Source: Parvularcula sp039822105 (GTDB lineage: Bacteria > Pseudomonadota > Alphaproteobacteria > Caulobacterales > Parvularculaceae). From it: a stretch of 64,000 bases of DNA. A program made the position numbers and the translations under genes. Positions 35,162 through 43,002 of this stretch are shown here, in pieces; the first letter of the stretch is position 1; each line of letters begins with the position of its first letter. The notes under the pieces are model-generated. The model had not been told where the DNA came from. It saw only the letters and a list, made by a program, of their open reading frames with translations, and searched no databases. The stretch lies in contig JBCBMW010000002.1 in the NCBI GenBank assembly GCA_039822105.1, positions 186,001 to 250,000 on the forward strand, given 5' to 3'.

Positions 35162-36487
35162 CTAGCTCTTGGCGAAAGCTTGCCGGACCGCGGCGGAAAC
35201 ACCGCCAAACTTTTTGCTGAAATCGTCGTGGGATGGGCCAATGTAGCGATTTGTGTAAAGATCAACCTCCTTCTTTATCAGCGTATGAAACGGCGTGATA
35301 TAGTTATCGCTGCTTTCATATGCCTGCGGAGCATCGGCATCTGTACAATACATGGAGTTGAAATCTTCAGACAGCAGCCGCATGGTGTGGATCACACGTT
35401 TTTCAGTCCACAGTGCACGGAACGGCAAAGCACCACGCCGAATCTGAATAACCTGGAACAGATCCCTCGGTCTTTGCGCTCGTGTTCGTTCAACGATGCT
35501 CATCCATTGCGTTTGGGCGATGGCGATCGCAAGCCTTGCTTGGTCTTGTCGTACCTCGAGGTCATCACCTCCCACAGGTATCTGGTGCCAAAGCATGCCT
35601 TCGGGATGCTGGCAGATCACTCTCACCCGCACATTTTCCTCAATCGCTTTGTAAGCCAGCAGGGTCATAAGCAACGATGGACGCTGCGCGGGATCAAAAC
35701 TTTGAGACGGCTGACCCGCTGCGTTCGACGCCTCTTCAAACGCCTGGTCCGCGTCGCGATAGGCATTGATCACCGCTTCAGGCAGCAGCTCGTGAAGAAG
35801 CAGATCTTTCTTGAGCAGGCTGTAGAGCTTGGGAGTCGCAAGAACAATCTCTTCCTTCGCATCAAGAATAGTTTGGGTCCAATCGCCCATTGTAATGCCT
35901 TTTGAGAACCTTTCGTAAACCCGAACCCGTCCGTAGGCCGCGAAACTCTGCCTACCCATCTCACTGAACGGTACAGCCTTTGACCGATGAATCCGGTCAA
36001 TGGTTTCAGTCACAATCATATCGATTAAAGACTCACGCGCTTCGGCATCGATTCCGTTGACGGCGTCCGACTTGAAAGGAATCCGCAGATGACTCGCGAT
36101 ATCCGTAGGCCAATCGGTCTCAGGACGCTCATGGTAAAGAATAATGGGACGATGCCAGAACGCCGTGGACCAACCGAGCTCCAAATAAACATTGGGTTTC
36201 GCACCCGACACCAGGCAGAGGCAAAGCTGAGCGCGCTCCAGTTCAGGGAGAATCTTTTGAGCCAATTCGCCGTCCCCGGCGACATCCGTTCCGTCATAGT
36301 ATCGAACGTCAAAACCCTTATCGAGGCACCTGCTCCGAGCCTCCTTGAGAATGTCGACGCGAAACGCCTGATGCAGATCGTAGAGGAAATGCTCTTCCTG
36401 TTCCTCGGGTGTGGCTTGTTCATCAGAACACCCGTTCGATGGCCTTTTCTGCCCGAACGGTGTGATCATGAAGCAATTGTATTGCAT
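35162..36487 (-). CDS. nucleoside-hydrolase/TIR-like fold (DRHyd-type) protein with PLD-like C-terminus
   Basis: A 441-residue cytoplasmic protein. The N-terminal 150 residues show the pattern of NDT/DRHyd or TIR-like domains: CFMITPFGQKR at the start, an Asp-rich turn, an ILPELERAQLCLCLVSGAKPNVYLELG stretch with the conserved NV-x-x-E-x-G, and FWHRPIILYHE. Such domains hydrolyse or sense nucleotides in bacterial immunity. Residues about 195-340 (ILDAKEEIVLATPKLYSLL and VRVRVICQHPEGM) recall a phospholipase-D-like fold, but the HKD motif is not visible. Start MQYNCFMITPFG with GGGGA seven bases upstream. It leads the operon with the SLATT-like gene. Confidence 0.6.
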   Translation of the reverse strand: MQYNCFMITPFGQKRPSNGCSDEQATPEEQEEHFLYDLHQAFRVDILKEARSRCLDKGFDVRYYDGTDVAGDGELAQKILPELERAQLCLCLVSGAKPNVYLELGWSTAFWHRPIILYHERPETDWPTDIASHLRIPFKSDAVNGIDAEARESLIDMIVTETIDRIHRSKAVPFSEMGRQSFAAYGRVRVYERFSKGITMGDWTQTILDAKEEIVLATPKLYSLLKKDLLLHELLPEAVINAYRDADQAFEEASNAAGQPSQSFDPAQRPSLLMTLLAYKAIEENVRVRVICQHPEGMLWHQIPVGGDDLEVRQDQARLAIAIAQTQWMSIVERTRAQRPRDLFQVIQIRRGALPFRALWTEKRVIHTMRLLSEDFNSMYCTDADAPQAYESSDNYITPFHTLIKKEVDLYTNRYIGPSHDDFSKKFGGVSAAVRQAFAKS

Positions 36488-36791
36488 GCTGGATTCCCCA
36501 CGACTTGAACCGGACGCAACAAACAGATCTTCACAAGAGGTAAAGTACCTCCAGAGAAAGTAACACCTAATTAAGCATTTTCCAGCACTTTGTATCCCTC
36601 AGTTGAGAATCAAGAGAGATACAATTTGACTAAAATTTTGTCTTTTCGTCGCGATTCTAAACAGAAATCGAAAGCCAAGACGGACGGAGGAGAAGTGGTT
36701 CCCATGGACCACATTCATCTTCCCACAGTCATGGCAACCATGGCTCTCGTCCGTGAACTCGGAAAGGGATCGCCTAAGGGCGGTCGACGCT
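36488..36791. other. AT-rich leader and promoter region of the immune-type operon
   Basis: About 300 bases that are clearly AT-rich relative to the window. A six-pair hairpin with a three-base loop (GAGGTA-AAG-TACCTC, 36537-36551) lies in the presumed leader of the DRHyd-type gene. A plus-strand open frame (36590-36817, or a 36-codon version from 36704) has a GGAGGAG site before it but no recognisable product. Confidence 0.4.
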
Positions 36792-37283
36792 CTAAGCGTC
36801 GCTCACCCGAAGAATGAGCTTGCACCGGTCACCTTCCCATTTGGGCCCTTCGTGATCGGTCACAGCAAGACCAAGCTCTGCTAGCGCCGGGACCGCGATC
36901 CTCGCAATCTGCTGCGCCTTCTGTGTTACGGCCGATTCATCAGCATCCCGACCGATGATGTCTGTAAAGTCCACGCTATCGACCGGCGCCCCATCCTTGC
37001 GGGCCTCTTTGACAGCCGCGGACAACGCGTTTGACGCCTGCAGTGGTGGCACCCCGGACAGGTTGATGTCTGTGACCTCAATGAACAGGTTGAGCTGCGT
37101 CCGCACGACGATGACGAACAGATGGTCTTCGTCGTTGGTGACAACGATACGGCCATGCCGAATACCAAGCCCGGACGACGCGTCTTCTGATAGAGCCGTT
37201 TTGAGCCTGAATGGAGGTTTGAGTGGCCCGTGCGCAGGTGACGCGTTATCGTTTGCTGTGGTTTTTCCGGCGGCGATCTGCAT
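36792..37283 (-). CDS. hypothetical protein, divergent from a SpoU-like methyltransferase
   Basis: A 163-residue soluble protein I do not recognise. After a disordered start (GKTTANDNASPAHGPLK) comes a strand-rich core LGIRHGRIVVTNDEDHLFVIVVRTQLNLFIEVTDINLSG, a helix-rich second half (ASNALSAAVKEARKDG; TQKAQQIARIAVPALAELGLAV) and a final strand KLILRVSDA. The start is taken as ATG 37283; the frame extends upstream to 37340 but would overlap the divergent gene. It faces the SpoU-like gene head to head across 44 bases, which suggests they share a promoter region. Confidence 0.55.
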   Translation of the reverse strand: MQIAAGKTTANDNASPAHGPLKPPFRLKTALSEDASSGLGIRHGRIVVTNDEDHLFVIVVRTQLNLFIEVTDINLSGVPPLQASNALSAAVKEARKDGAPVDSVDFTDIIGRDADESAVTQKAQQIARIAVPALAELGLAVTDHEGPKWEGDRCKLILRVSDA

Positions 37284-37327
37284 AAATGTGATAACCTTCG
37301 CGAACGATCTAGGGGCCCAATTGGACA

Positions 37328-37858
37328 ATGGCTGGATCACTTTACCTTCATGATCTCCAATCGCCTATGAACATTGGCATGTTGCTGAGGCTGGCGGAGA
37401 TCTACCAGCGTCAGGTCTTCGTGACCGATAGCTACAAGGTCTTCAACAATGACACTTCGGTCCGCAAGATCAGCGATTTGGCAGTGGGCGCGCTGCAGCG
37501 CCGCCCTATCGAGTTTGTCAGCGACATCATAGAACTTAGAGCCAAAGGAAGTATTGGCCGGTTCCTTGCTACAGATTCAGTCAGTCACTCGAGCAATCCT
37601 TTTGTGTTTGAATGGCAAGCCGACGACTGCATTGCGTTGGGAAATGAGCTCGATGGGATATCGGCAGAGTTGATCCAAACGGCCGACGCCACGCTGAAGA
37701 TCCCCATGCCGTCAATCTATCATCCAAAGCCCGCATCTTACGAGCCAATCGATCCAAAGCGTTCGGCCCCAGTTTCAAACGAAGGCGCGCCTTCGCTCAA
37801 CGTCGCAACGGCGGGCGCAGTGCTGATATGCACGGCATTCAATCAATTGGGCCGTTAG
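37328..37858 (+). CDS. SpoU/TrmH-family RNA 2'-O-methyltransferase
   Basis: A 176-residue SPOUT-fold enzyme. Three family motifs are seen: motif 1 LQSPMNIGMLLRLAEIYQ (the NxG...R group that binds substrate RNA), motif 2 GNELDGISAELIQTADATLKIPM, and motif 3 SLNVATAGAVLICTAFNQLGR, which together make the knotted SAM site. Length matches the compact catalytic domain alone, with no RNA-binding extension. It probably methylates rRNA or tRNA, but its target is unknown. Its place in an accessory region beside an immune-type module is unusual. Confidence 0.75.
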   Translation: MAGSLYLHDLQSPMNIGMLLRLAEIYQRQVFVTDSYKVFNNDTSVRKISDLAVGALQRRPIEFVSDIIELRAKGSIGRFLATDSVSHSSNPFVFEWQADDCIALGNELDGISAELIQTADATLKIPMPSIYHPKPASYEPIDPKRSAPVSNEGAPSLNVATAGAVLICTAFNQLGR

Positions 37859-38033
37859 GTGCTCACCAGCTGACAAAGGGCGCCACTTCTGACCAATAGC
37901 CGTTAGTCATGTGCTCTGCGGCCAAAGGCAGGTATCTGCAAGAAAAACTCCGCTATTGAACAATAAATTGTGCATCCGACGCATTTGGAGCTTACGGCCC
38001 AATTCCAATTTGAAAGAAGTGCCAGCGAGAGCG

Positions 38034-38942
38034 CTACGGTTGCCCCGCTTGTAACTCTTGACCAAGAGCAAGTATCCTCTCTCTTAGCCAACGGTTCGCC
38101 AGATCGCCATCCGCGCTTTGATGCCAAATCAGGTGAGTTTCCAGTTCGGGCACCTTGAAAGGCAGTTCAAAAGTTTTCATGCCTGTCCATCTCACCCAGT
38201 GGCTAGGCACCGTAAGTGCGAGGTTTGTGTTCAAGACGATCTCGGGCACGACCAGATAGTGACTAAGGCGCAGTCGAACTCGGCGTTCGTAGCCAAGCTT
38301 CCTGAGTTGATGGTCGACGAGCCCTAGTCCTGATTTCCTACTTGAAACCTCAATGTGCTCTAGATCAAGATACTGCTCCAACGTCAGATCTCCGTGTACG
38401 TCCGGATGATTCTCTCGCACTGCGCAGACATATTGTTCTTTGAAGAGCGGATGGTGGTGCATGTCTTTGTCGACTGCTGCGGGAACATCTATCGCAATGT
38501 CTAACTTCCCCGACGACATCGATAATGAAAGCTCGCTTCGGCGTTCGTAGTAGCTAACAACAGACGCACCAGGAGCATGAATGTTGAGGTCGTGCATGAG
38601 TCTGGGCAGGAACAGAGCCTCGGCTACGTCATTCAAACTCAGACGGAACATTCTCTTGGTTTTTTTTGGATCAAACCGGTCTGCTGCTCGCACGGATGCG
38701 TTTAGCAACTGCAATGCATCGCGCACTCCAGGAATGATGTTCTCGGTCAGCGGTGTTGGCGCCATGCCCTTCGGTGTTCTGACGAACAACTCATCGTTCA
38801 GTGTTGCGCGCAAGCGGGCAAGGGCATTGCTTACGGCAGGCTGAGTAACGCCCAATATCTCGGCGGCGCGTGTAAGATTTTGCTCCGTGTAGATAACATC
38901 GAGGGCAACAAATAGGTTCAAGTCGACCTTGTCCAATCGCAT
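38034..38942 (-). CDS. LysR-family transcriptional regulator
   Basis: A 302-residue regulator. The N-terminal helix-turn-helix reads MRLDKVDLNLFVALDVIYTEQNLTRAAEILGVTQPAVSNALARLRATLNDELFVRTPKGMAPTP, and the C-terminal part is the periplasmic-binding-like effector domain. The DLNLFVALDVIY start resembles the NodD/NahR/PcaQ-like group that often governs catabolism of aromatic or lipid-like compounds. The start is ATG 38942, with GGAAGGG close upstream. It is divergent from the acyl-CoA dehydrogenase gene across 128 bases, so it is probably its activator. Confidence 0.9.
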   Translation of the reverse strand: MRLDKVDLNLFVALDVIYTEQNLTRAAEILGVTQPAVSNALARLRATLNDELFVRTPKGMAPTPLTENIIPGVRDALQLLNASVRAADRFDPKKTKRMFRLSLNDVAEALFLPRLMHDLNIHAPGASVVSYYERRSELSLSMSSGKLDIAIDVPAAVDKDMHHHPLFKEQYVCAVRENHPDVHGDLTLEQYLDLEHIEVSSRKSGLGLVDHQLRKLGYERRVRLRLSHYLVVPEIVLNTNLALTVPSHWVRWTGMKTFELPFKVPELETHLIWHQSADGDLANRWLRERILALGQELQAGQP

Positions 38943-39070
38943 ATCCACCCTTCCTGGTATATTCACGGATCTTATGTAGAATCATCACAATAATAAAGTT
39001 CAATTATCGTCTCGGCCGACCTACCGTTCTTGAGAATCGGAACCCGGTTATCTGCTGGTCAGGAGAGATC

Positions 39071-40324
39071 ATGGACTTTGCCTACTCCCCCAAAACACAA
39101 GAGATGCTCTCTCGCGTTGAGGATTTCATGAGCGCCCATGTCGTGCCGCGCATTCGGCAGTACAGTGAGGAGCTGGCGGCCGGGCACTACCCCGTATCGT
39201 TCATGCCGGACCTACGGGCGCTGGCGAAATCCGAAGGCCTTTGGAACATGTTCCTGCCAACGCTGACGGATAAAGAGCCGGGGACGAGGCTAAGCAATCT
39301 CGAGTATGCCCCAATCGCGGAACTTACCGGACGCGTGATGTGGTCGCCCGAAGTCTTCAACTGCAACGCACCCGACACGGGCAATATGGAATTGCTCCAC
39401 ATGTTTGCAAACAAAGAGCAGCGTGAGAGTTGGCTCGATCCACTCTTGAGAGGAGATTTTCACTCCGCCTTTGCGATGACTGAACCTGATGTCGCCTCGT
39501 CCGACGCCACGAACATAACAACAGTCATTGAGCGCATTAACAACGAGTACGTCATAAATGGCCGGAAGTGGTTCATTTCGAATGCGGCGCGGTCAGACTG
39601 CAGATTGTTTATCGTTATGGGCAAAACGGATCCAGATAACGAGGACACGCACCGGCAGCAAAGCATGATCTTAGTGCCTGCCGACACGCCGGGCGTCGAC
39701 ATTGTTCGCAATCCCACGGTCCTCAACCACGCCTCGCCGGAGGGACACTGCGAAATAGTGTTTCGAGACGTACGCGTGCCAGTGCGGAACTTGCTCGGTG
39801 AAGAGGGCTCGGGTTTTGCTTTGGCGCAGGCACGGTTAGGCCCCGGTCGTATACATCATTGTATGAGATCAATAGGATCAGCGCAGTTAGCACTGGAGTT
39901 GATGATTGAAAGAGCGCAGGAACGCAAATCCTTCGGAAAGTACCTCCATCAGCACGGCAGTATAAGTGATTGGATTGCAAAATCCCGCATCGAAATCGAC
40001 ACTGCGCGACTCCTTGTACTGAGAGCCGCGTGGATGATGGATACTGTTGGGGCCAAGGCCGCGCGTAAAGAAATTTCGATGATCAAAGTGCTGGTCCCTC
40101 AGGTGCATACCGCCGTGGCGGACCGCGCGATGCAGGTGTTTGGCGCGGCGGGCCTGACCTCTGATACGCCCTTGGCCGACATTTACACTTGGGGGCGTGC
40201 GCTTAGGCTTGTTGATGGACCTGATGAGGTGCACCTGCAGTCAATCGCACGCATGGAAACTAAAGCCCGTCGAGAATCTATGGACACAACTGCGGCTTAC
40301 CTGACGAGTCCTCTTCGTAGCTAG
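39071..40324 (+). CDS. acyl-CoA dehydrogenase (ACAD10/11-like)
   Basis: A 417-residue flavoenzyme that introduces an alpha,beta double bond in acyl-CoA. Family motifs: FAMTEPDVASSDATNITT (FAD/substrate loop), INGRKWFISNAAR, GFALAQARLGPGRIHHCMRSIGSAQLALELMIERAQERKSFGK and the late MQVFGAAGLTSDTPLADIYTWGRALRLVDGPDEVH. The GPGRIHHCMR stretch matches the ACAD10/11 group of long-chain or branched substrates. ATG 39071 has AGGAGA five bases upstream. It is read with the four-TM gene that follows it by 21 bases. Confidence 0.93.
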   Translation: MDFAYSPKTQEMLSRVEDFMSAHVVPRIRQYSEELAAGHYPVSFMPDLRALAKSEGLWNMFLPTLTDKEPGTRLSNLEYAPIAELTGRVMWSPEVFNCNAPDTGNMELLHMFANKEQRESWLDPLLRGDFHSAFAMTEPDVASSDATNITTVIERINNEYVINGRKWFISNAARSDCRLFIVMGKTDPDNEDTHRQQSMILVPADTPGVDIVRNPTVLNHASPEGHCEIVFRDVRVPVRNLLGEEGSGFALAQARLGPGRIHHCMRSIGSAQLALELMIERAQERKSFGKYLHQHGSISDWIAKSRIEIDTARLLVLRAAWMMDTVGAKAARKEISMIKVLVPQVHTAVADRAMQVFGAAGLTSDTPLADIYTWGRALRLVDGPDEVHLQSIARMETKARRESMDTTAAYLTSPLRS

Positions 40325-40345
40325 TTTTTGAGGTGTAACGCTACC

Positions 40346-40795
40346 ATGTATAAAGCGCTGTCTCCCATGGGCCTACCTATACAAAGGGCAATCCTCTCTT
40401 TGCAGATATTACAGTTTGCATACATAAGCATAAGTTATTTCATGAGCACATTCCAGAATGATTTCCCTATTCTTGGGGCATTATTCACACACGATTTATC
40501 AACGGCCTGCACCAATACGGGTTGCTGGCAATCTATGGTACCGTTTCCAGCTTCACTCTATTGTTCAATGATGTTGCTCTGTGTATTCGCGCTGTTTTTC
40601 AGACCAGGCAGGGAGCTCCGCCTGATTTTTGTTTTCTTGGCTTCGACACAGATTTTTATGGGTATCGTTCGTTTGTTCGTGGTGCCGGCGCACTTCTACC
40701 CCGAAGGCGCCGCCATGCAGGCGAGCACCATACAGTTTGTCATTGGATCAATTTTGCTAGGCGCGAGCTTATTGCCGTATAAGGAACAAGATTGA
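40346..40795 (+). CDS. four-helix membrane protein of unknown function
   Basis: A 149-residue protein with four predicted helices (RAILSLQILQFAYISISYFM, ASLYCSMMLLCVFALFF, LIFVFLASTQIFMGIVRLFVV and STIQFVIGSILLGASLL). Between helices 1 and 2 lies a loop with two cysteines, STACTNTGCWQSMVPFP, that could be periplasmic and redox-active. I do not recognise the family. Start ATG 40346 has GAGGT ten bases upstream; a TTG at 40328 is an alternative. It is co-transcribed with the acyl-CoA dehydrogenase. Confidence 0.6.
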   Translation: MYKALSPMGLPIQRAILSLQILQFAYISISYFMSTFQNDFPILGALFTHDLSTACTNTGCWQSMVPFPASLYCSMMLLCVFALFFRPGRELRLIFVFLASTQIFMGIVRLFVVPAHFYPEGAAMQASTIQFVIGSILLGASLLPYKEQD

Positions 40796-40970
40796 TTTCC
40801 GGCCTGCTAGTGAATGATGGTCACCGCACTTGCACGGAACACCAAAGCCCTTGTTTGGTTGTTCGGTCCGCAAAACAGCCGCTGGTATAGCACCGCGCAA
40901 ACGGCTGTATAGGGACAGTCTCAGCCGGTCCCGATGCCAAGTGGCGACCGCGGTCGGCAGGTTTACGCCG

Positions 40971-42035
40971 TCAGGCGGACCGATCCATGACTCCAGCTCG
41001 GATCTCATAGATTGCAGCCTTGTCTTCCGCGCTAAGACGTGCCGACAATGGGCTATCTTGGATCGCGAAGGATGGCGCGGGCAGCTCGTTAAGGAGCACC
41101 CGTTCGCAAAAGCGTGCTTGCGATGCAGCGGATCGTACGATGCCAGCCCAACATGCTTCATACTTCGCACTATCCGTATACGAACCGAAGTCTGAGAGAG
41201 AGAACGCCGAGAACTCCCGCCCGGGCTCCAACTCACGCAGGTCGCGGTTAGCGATTTCAATACGGTCCAGCCGCGCCCGCACGACGGCGAGATTTCCGGG
41301 CTGCATGTGAACCGGCAACGCGGTCCCCGGTCCACACTGACCTCTGAGCATCAGCGTCAAGAAGTCAGAGTCGGAGAAGAGGAAAGCCCCAGAGGCCGCG
41401 TTCAGCCTGTCAGCGATGGCTCCTGCTGCGACGGAAGGTGGCGGGAGAAACGCTCCGCCGGGCTCGCCAACAAGGCGCGTCCAGAGCCAACGGCGCGCGA
41501 GGAGGCGAAGAACGCCCCGCCAAACCGGCCCGTCGATCCCTTGCTTCCAGGCGACTTCCTGCTCACCAAGCGATGCAGCCGCGAAGACCTGCTGGATCGC
41601 GCGCCCTCGCCACAAGGACAGCCCACGCGCCCCAAGGCGCAGCACCCGTTCCCATCGCCCCGCATGCCAGACTCCTGAGGCGATCACGCCCGAACGCGCG
41701 TCCCAGAACGCAGCATCGTCTGTAGAAAGAGCTTTGCGGACGCGCTGATGAAGCGCCGCGCGGTCAGGGTGCTCCGCTACGCCGAGATAGGCGAGGTAGT
41801 CGTCGTCGTCGAACGCCTTCAGCGCCGCTATTTTGAGACGCAAAAGAGCATTCTGTGCGGGGTTTGTGTCGATCGCGGTCACCCTACCCGGATCACCCAA
41901 AAGCAGATCCAAAGGCCGCGTCCCACTCGCCGTTAAACAAAGTACGTCATCCGCGGAAGACAGGCGCAGGGCTTCGAGTTCCGTGCGCCCGTCCTCATTC
42001 GCCGAGGTGAAGTTAAGACTGGTCGCGAAGGCCAT
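40971..42035 (-). CDS. DUF3419 (BtaA-like) SAM-dependent aminocarboxypropyl-transferase candidate
   Basis: A 354-residue enzyme of the DUF3419 family, which includes BtaA, the transferase that moves 3-amino-3-carboxypropyl from SAM to diacylglycerol in betaine lipids. The SAM-binding region is VLCLTASGTRPLDLLLGDPGRVTAIDTNPAQNALLRLKIAAL. Later stretches (FLFSDSDFLTLMLRG, SAFSLSDFGSYTDSAKYEACW) fit the family. ATG 42035 lies four bases after the Rieske gene stop. It is the last gene of the six-gene cluster. No BtaB partner is present, so the acceptor is probably a cluster intermediate and not a lipid. Confidence 0.78.
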   Translation of the reverse strand: MAFATSLNFTSANEDGRTELEALRLSSADDVLCLTASGTRPLDLLLGDPGRVTAIDTNPAQNALLRLKIAALKAFDDDDYLAYLGVAEHPDRAALHQRVRKALSTDDAAFWDARSGVIASGVWHAGRWERVLRLGARGLSLWRGRAIQQVFAAASLGEQEVAWKQGIDGPVWRGVLRLLARRWLWTRLVGEPGGAFLPPPSVAAGAIADRLNAASGAFLFSDSDFLTLMLRGQCGPGTALPVHMQPGNLAVVRARLDRIEIANRDLRELEPGREFSAFSLSDFGSYTDSAKYEACWAGIVRSAASQARFCERVLLNELPAPSFAIQDSPLSARLSAEDKAAIYEIRAGVMDRSA

Positions 42036-42039
42036 AGCG

Positions 42040-43002
42040 TCAGACCAAGAGGTCCGGCACAGTGGCTGGCCGCTGCGGTGCCTCGCCGCGAAGGATCGCG
42101 TCAATCCCGCGTCGCAGAAGGTCTTCAGGCATGATCAAAGACTGGGCCGCTCCATTGCATGCTGTCGCGTGCAACAACTTCGTATCCTGACGGAAAATGC
42201 GTGACATGAAAAGGCCGATAACGAAGGTCTGTAGATGCGCGAACGGGCCTTTCGGCACCCCCATCGCAGCCACGACACCGACATGGCCATCGTCACTCGG
42301 GGTCATGTGAAAGCGCGCGGCGAAGACGATCCGATCGTCGCGCTTATAGGTGACGCTTGCGACGCCTGGTGCTTCAAAGCGGTCGGTGATCGCGTAGCCT
42401 CCGCCCGAGAGAAAGGCGGGTAGGCCCGACGGCGCCGCTTCTGGCGGATAGCGCGCCTCGATCCAGTCCTCCCCGACCGCCACGTCTGGTCGCACGAGCC
42501 GCCTCGCAGACTCGCGCCGCAACAGTCCTGCATGAAGAGTTTGCGTATGCGTCGTATCCAGAATGTTCTCTGCCAAGTCCGCGACGGTTGTCCTGACCGA
42601 GCCCGCGCGGTGGATCATCGAGAAGCCGTCAGGCATAGGCCGCGGCGGGGCCGCGTCTTCCGCTCCGACGAAGACGACGCCGTCATGTTCGGCTGCGGCG
42701 TAGCGCGGCACCGCCACCGGCGCCGGGTCGCCGACGCGGCTCGGCATGGCCGTGCAAATGCCGTCGGCGCCGAACTGCCAGCCGTGATAGGGACACACAA
42801 TGCCCCCGTTACGGACTCGGCCGAGAGAGAGCGGCGCGCCGCGATGCGGGCATTTGTCCGCAAGAGCAGTGAGTTGCCCTGCCGTGCGGAACAGGACCAC
42901 CGGCTCGCCCTCCAAGACGATGCGAACGGGCCGGTGGCCGATGGCATTCGCTATCGCGACGCCGCGCATTCGCGGAGGAAGAGTGTCGGCAACAGTGCTC
43001 AT
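42040..43002 (-). CDS. Rieske non-haem iron oxygenase
   Basis: A 320-residue oxygenase subunit. The Rieske centre is CPHRGAPLSLG and CPYHGWQF (C-x-H ... C-x2-H, about residues 55-78). The catalytic iron site is NILDTTHTQTLH (Asp and two His, H-x4-H). It is of the aldehyde/steroid-like or VanA-type group that works as one component with a separate reductase, which is not encoded here. Its start overlaps the adenylate-forming gene by four bases (ATGA). Confidence 0.88.
   Translation of the reverse strand: MSTVADTLPPRMRGVAIANAIGHRPVRIVLEGEPVVLFRTAGQLTALADKCPHRGAPLSLGRVRNGGIVCPYHGWQFGADGICTAMPSRVGDPAPVAVPRYAAAEHDGVVFVGAEDAAPPRPMPDGFSMIHRAGSVRTTVADLAENILDTTHTQTLHAGLLRRESARRLVRPDVAVGEDWIEARYPPEAAPSGLPAFLSGGGYAITDRFEAPGVASVTYKRDDRIVFAARFHMTPSDDGHVGVVAAMGVPKGPFAHLQTFVIGLFMSRIFRQDTKLLHATACNGAAQSLIMPEDLLRRGIDAILRGEAPQRPATVPDLLV

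Noticed and set aside
36590..36817. A 75-codon (or 36-codon from 36704) plus-strand frame with a GGAGGAG site.
   Set aside because: Basic, low-complexity end (RRSKRRSPEE), no family pattern, poor spacing to any start; kept only as a remark.
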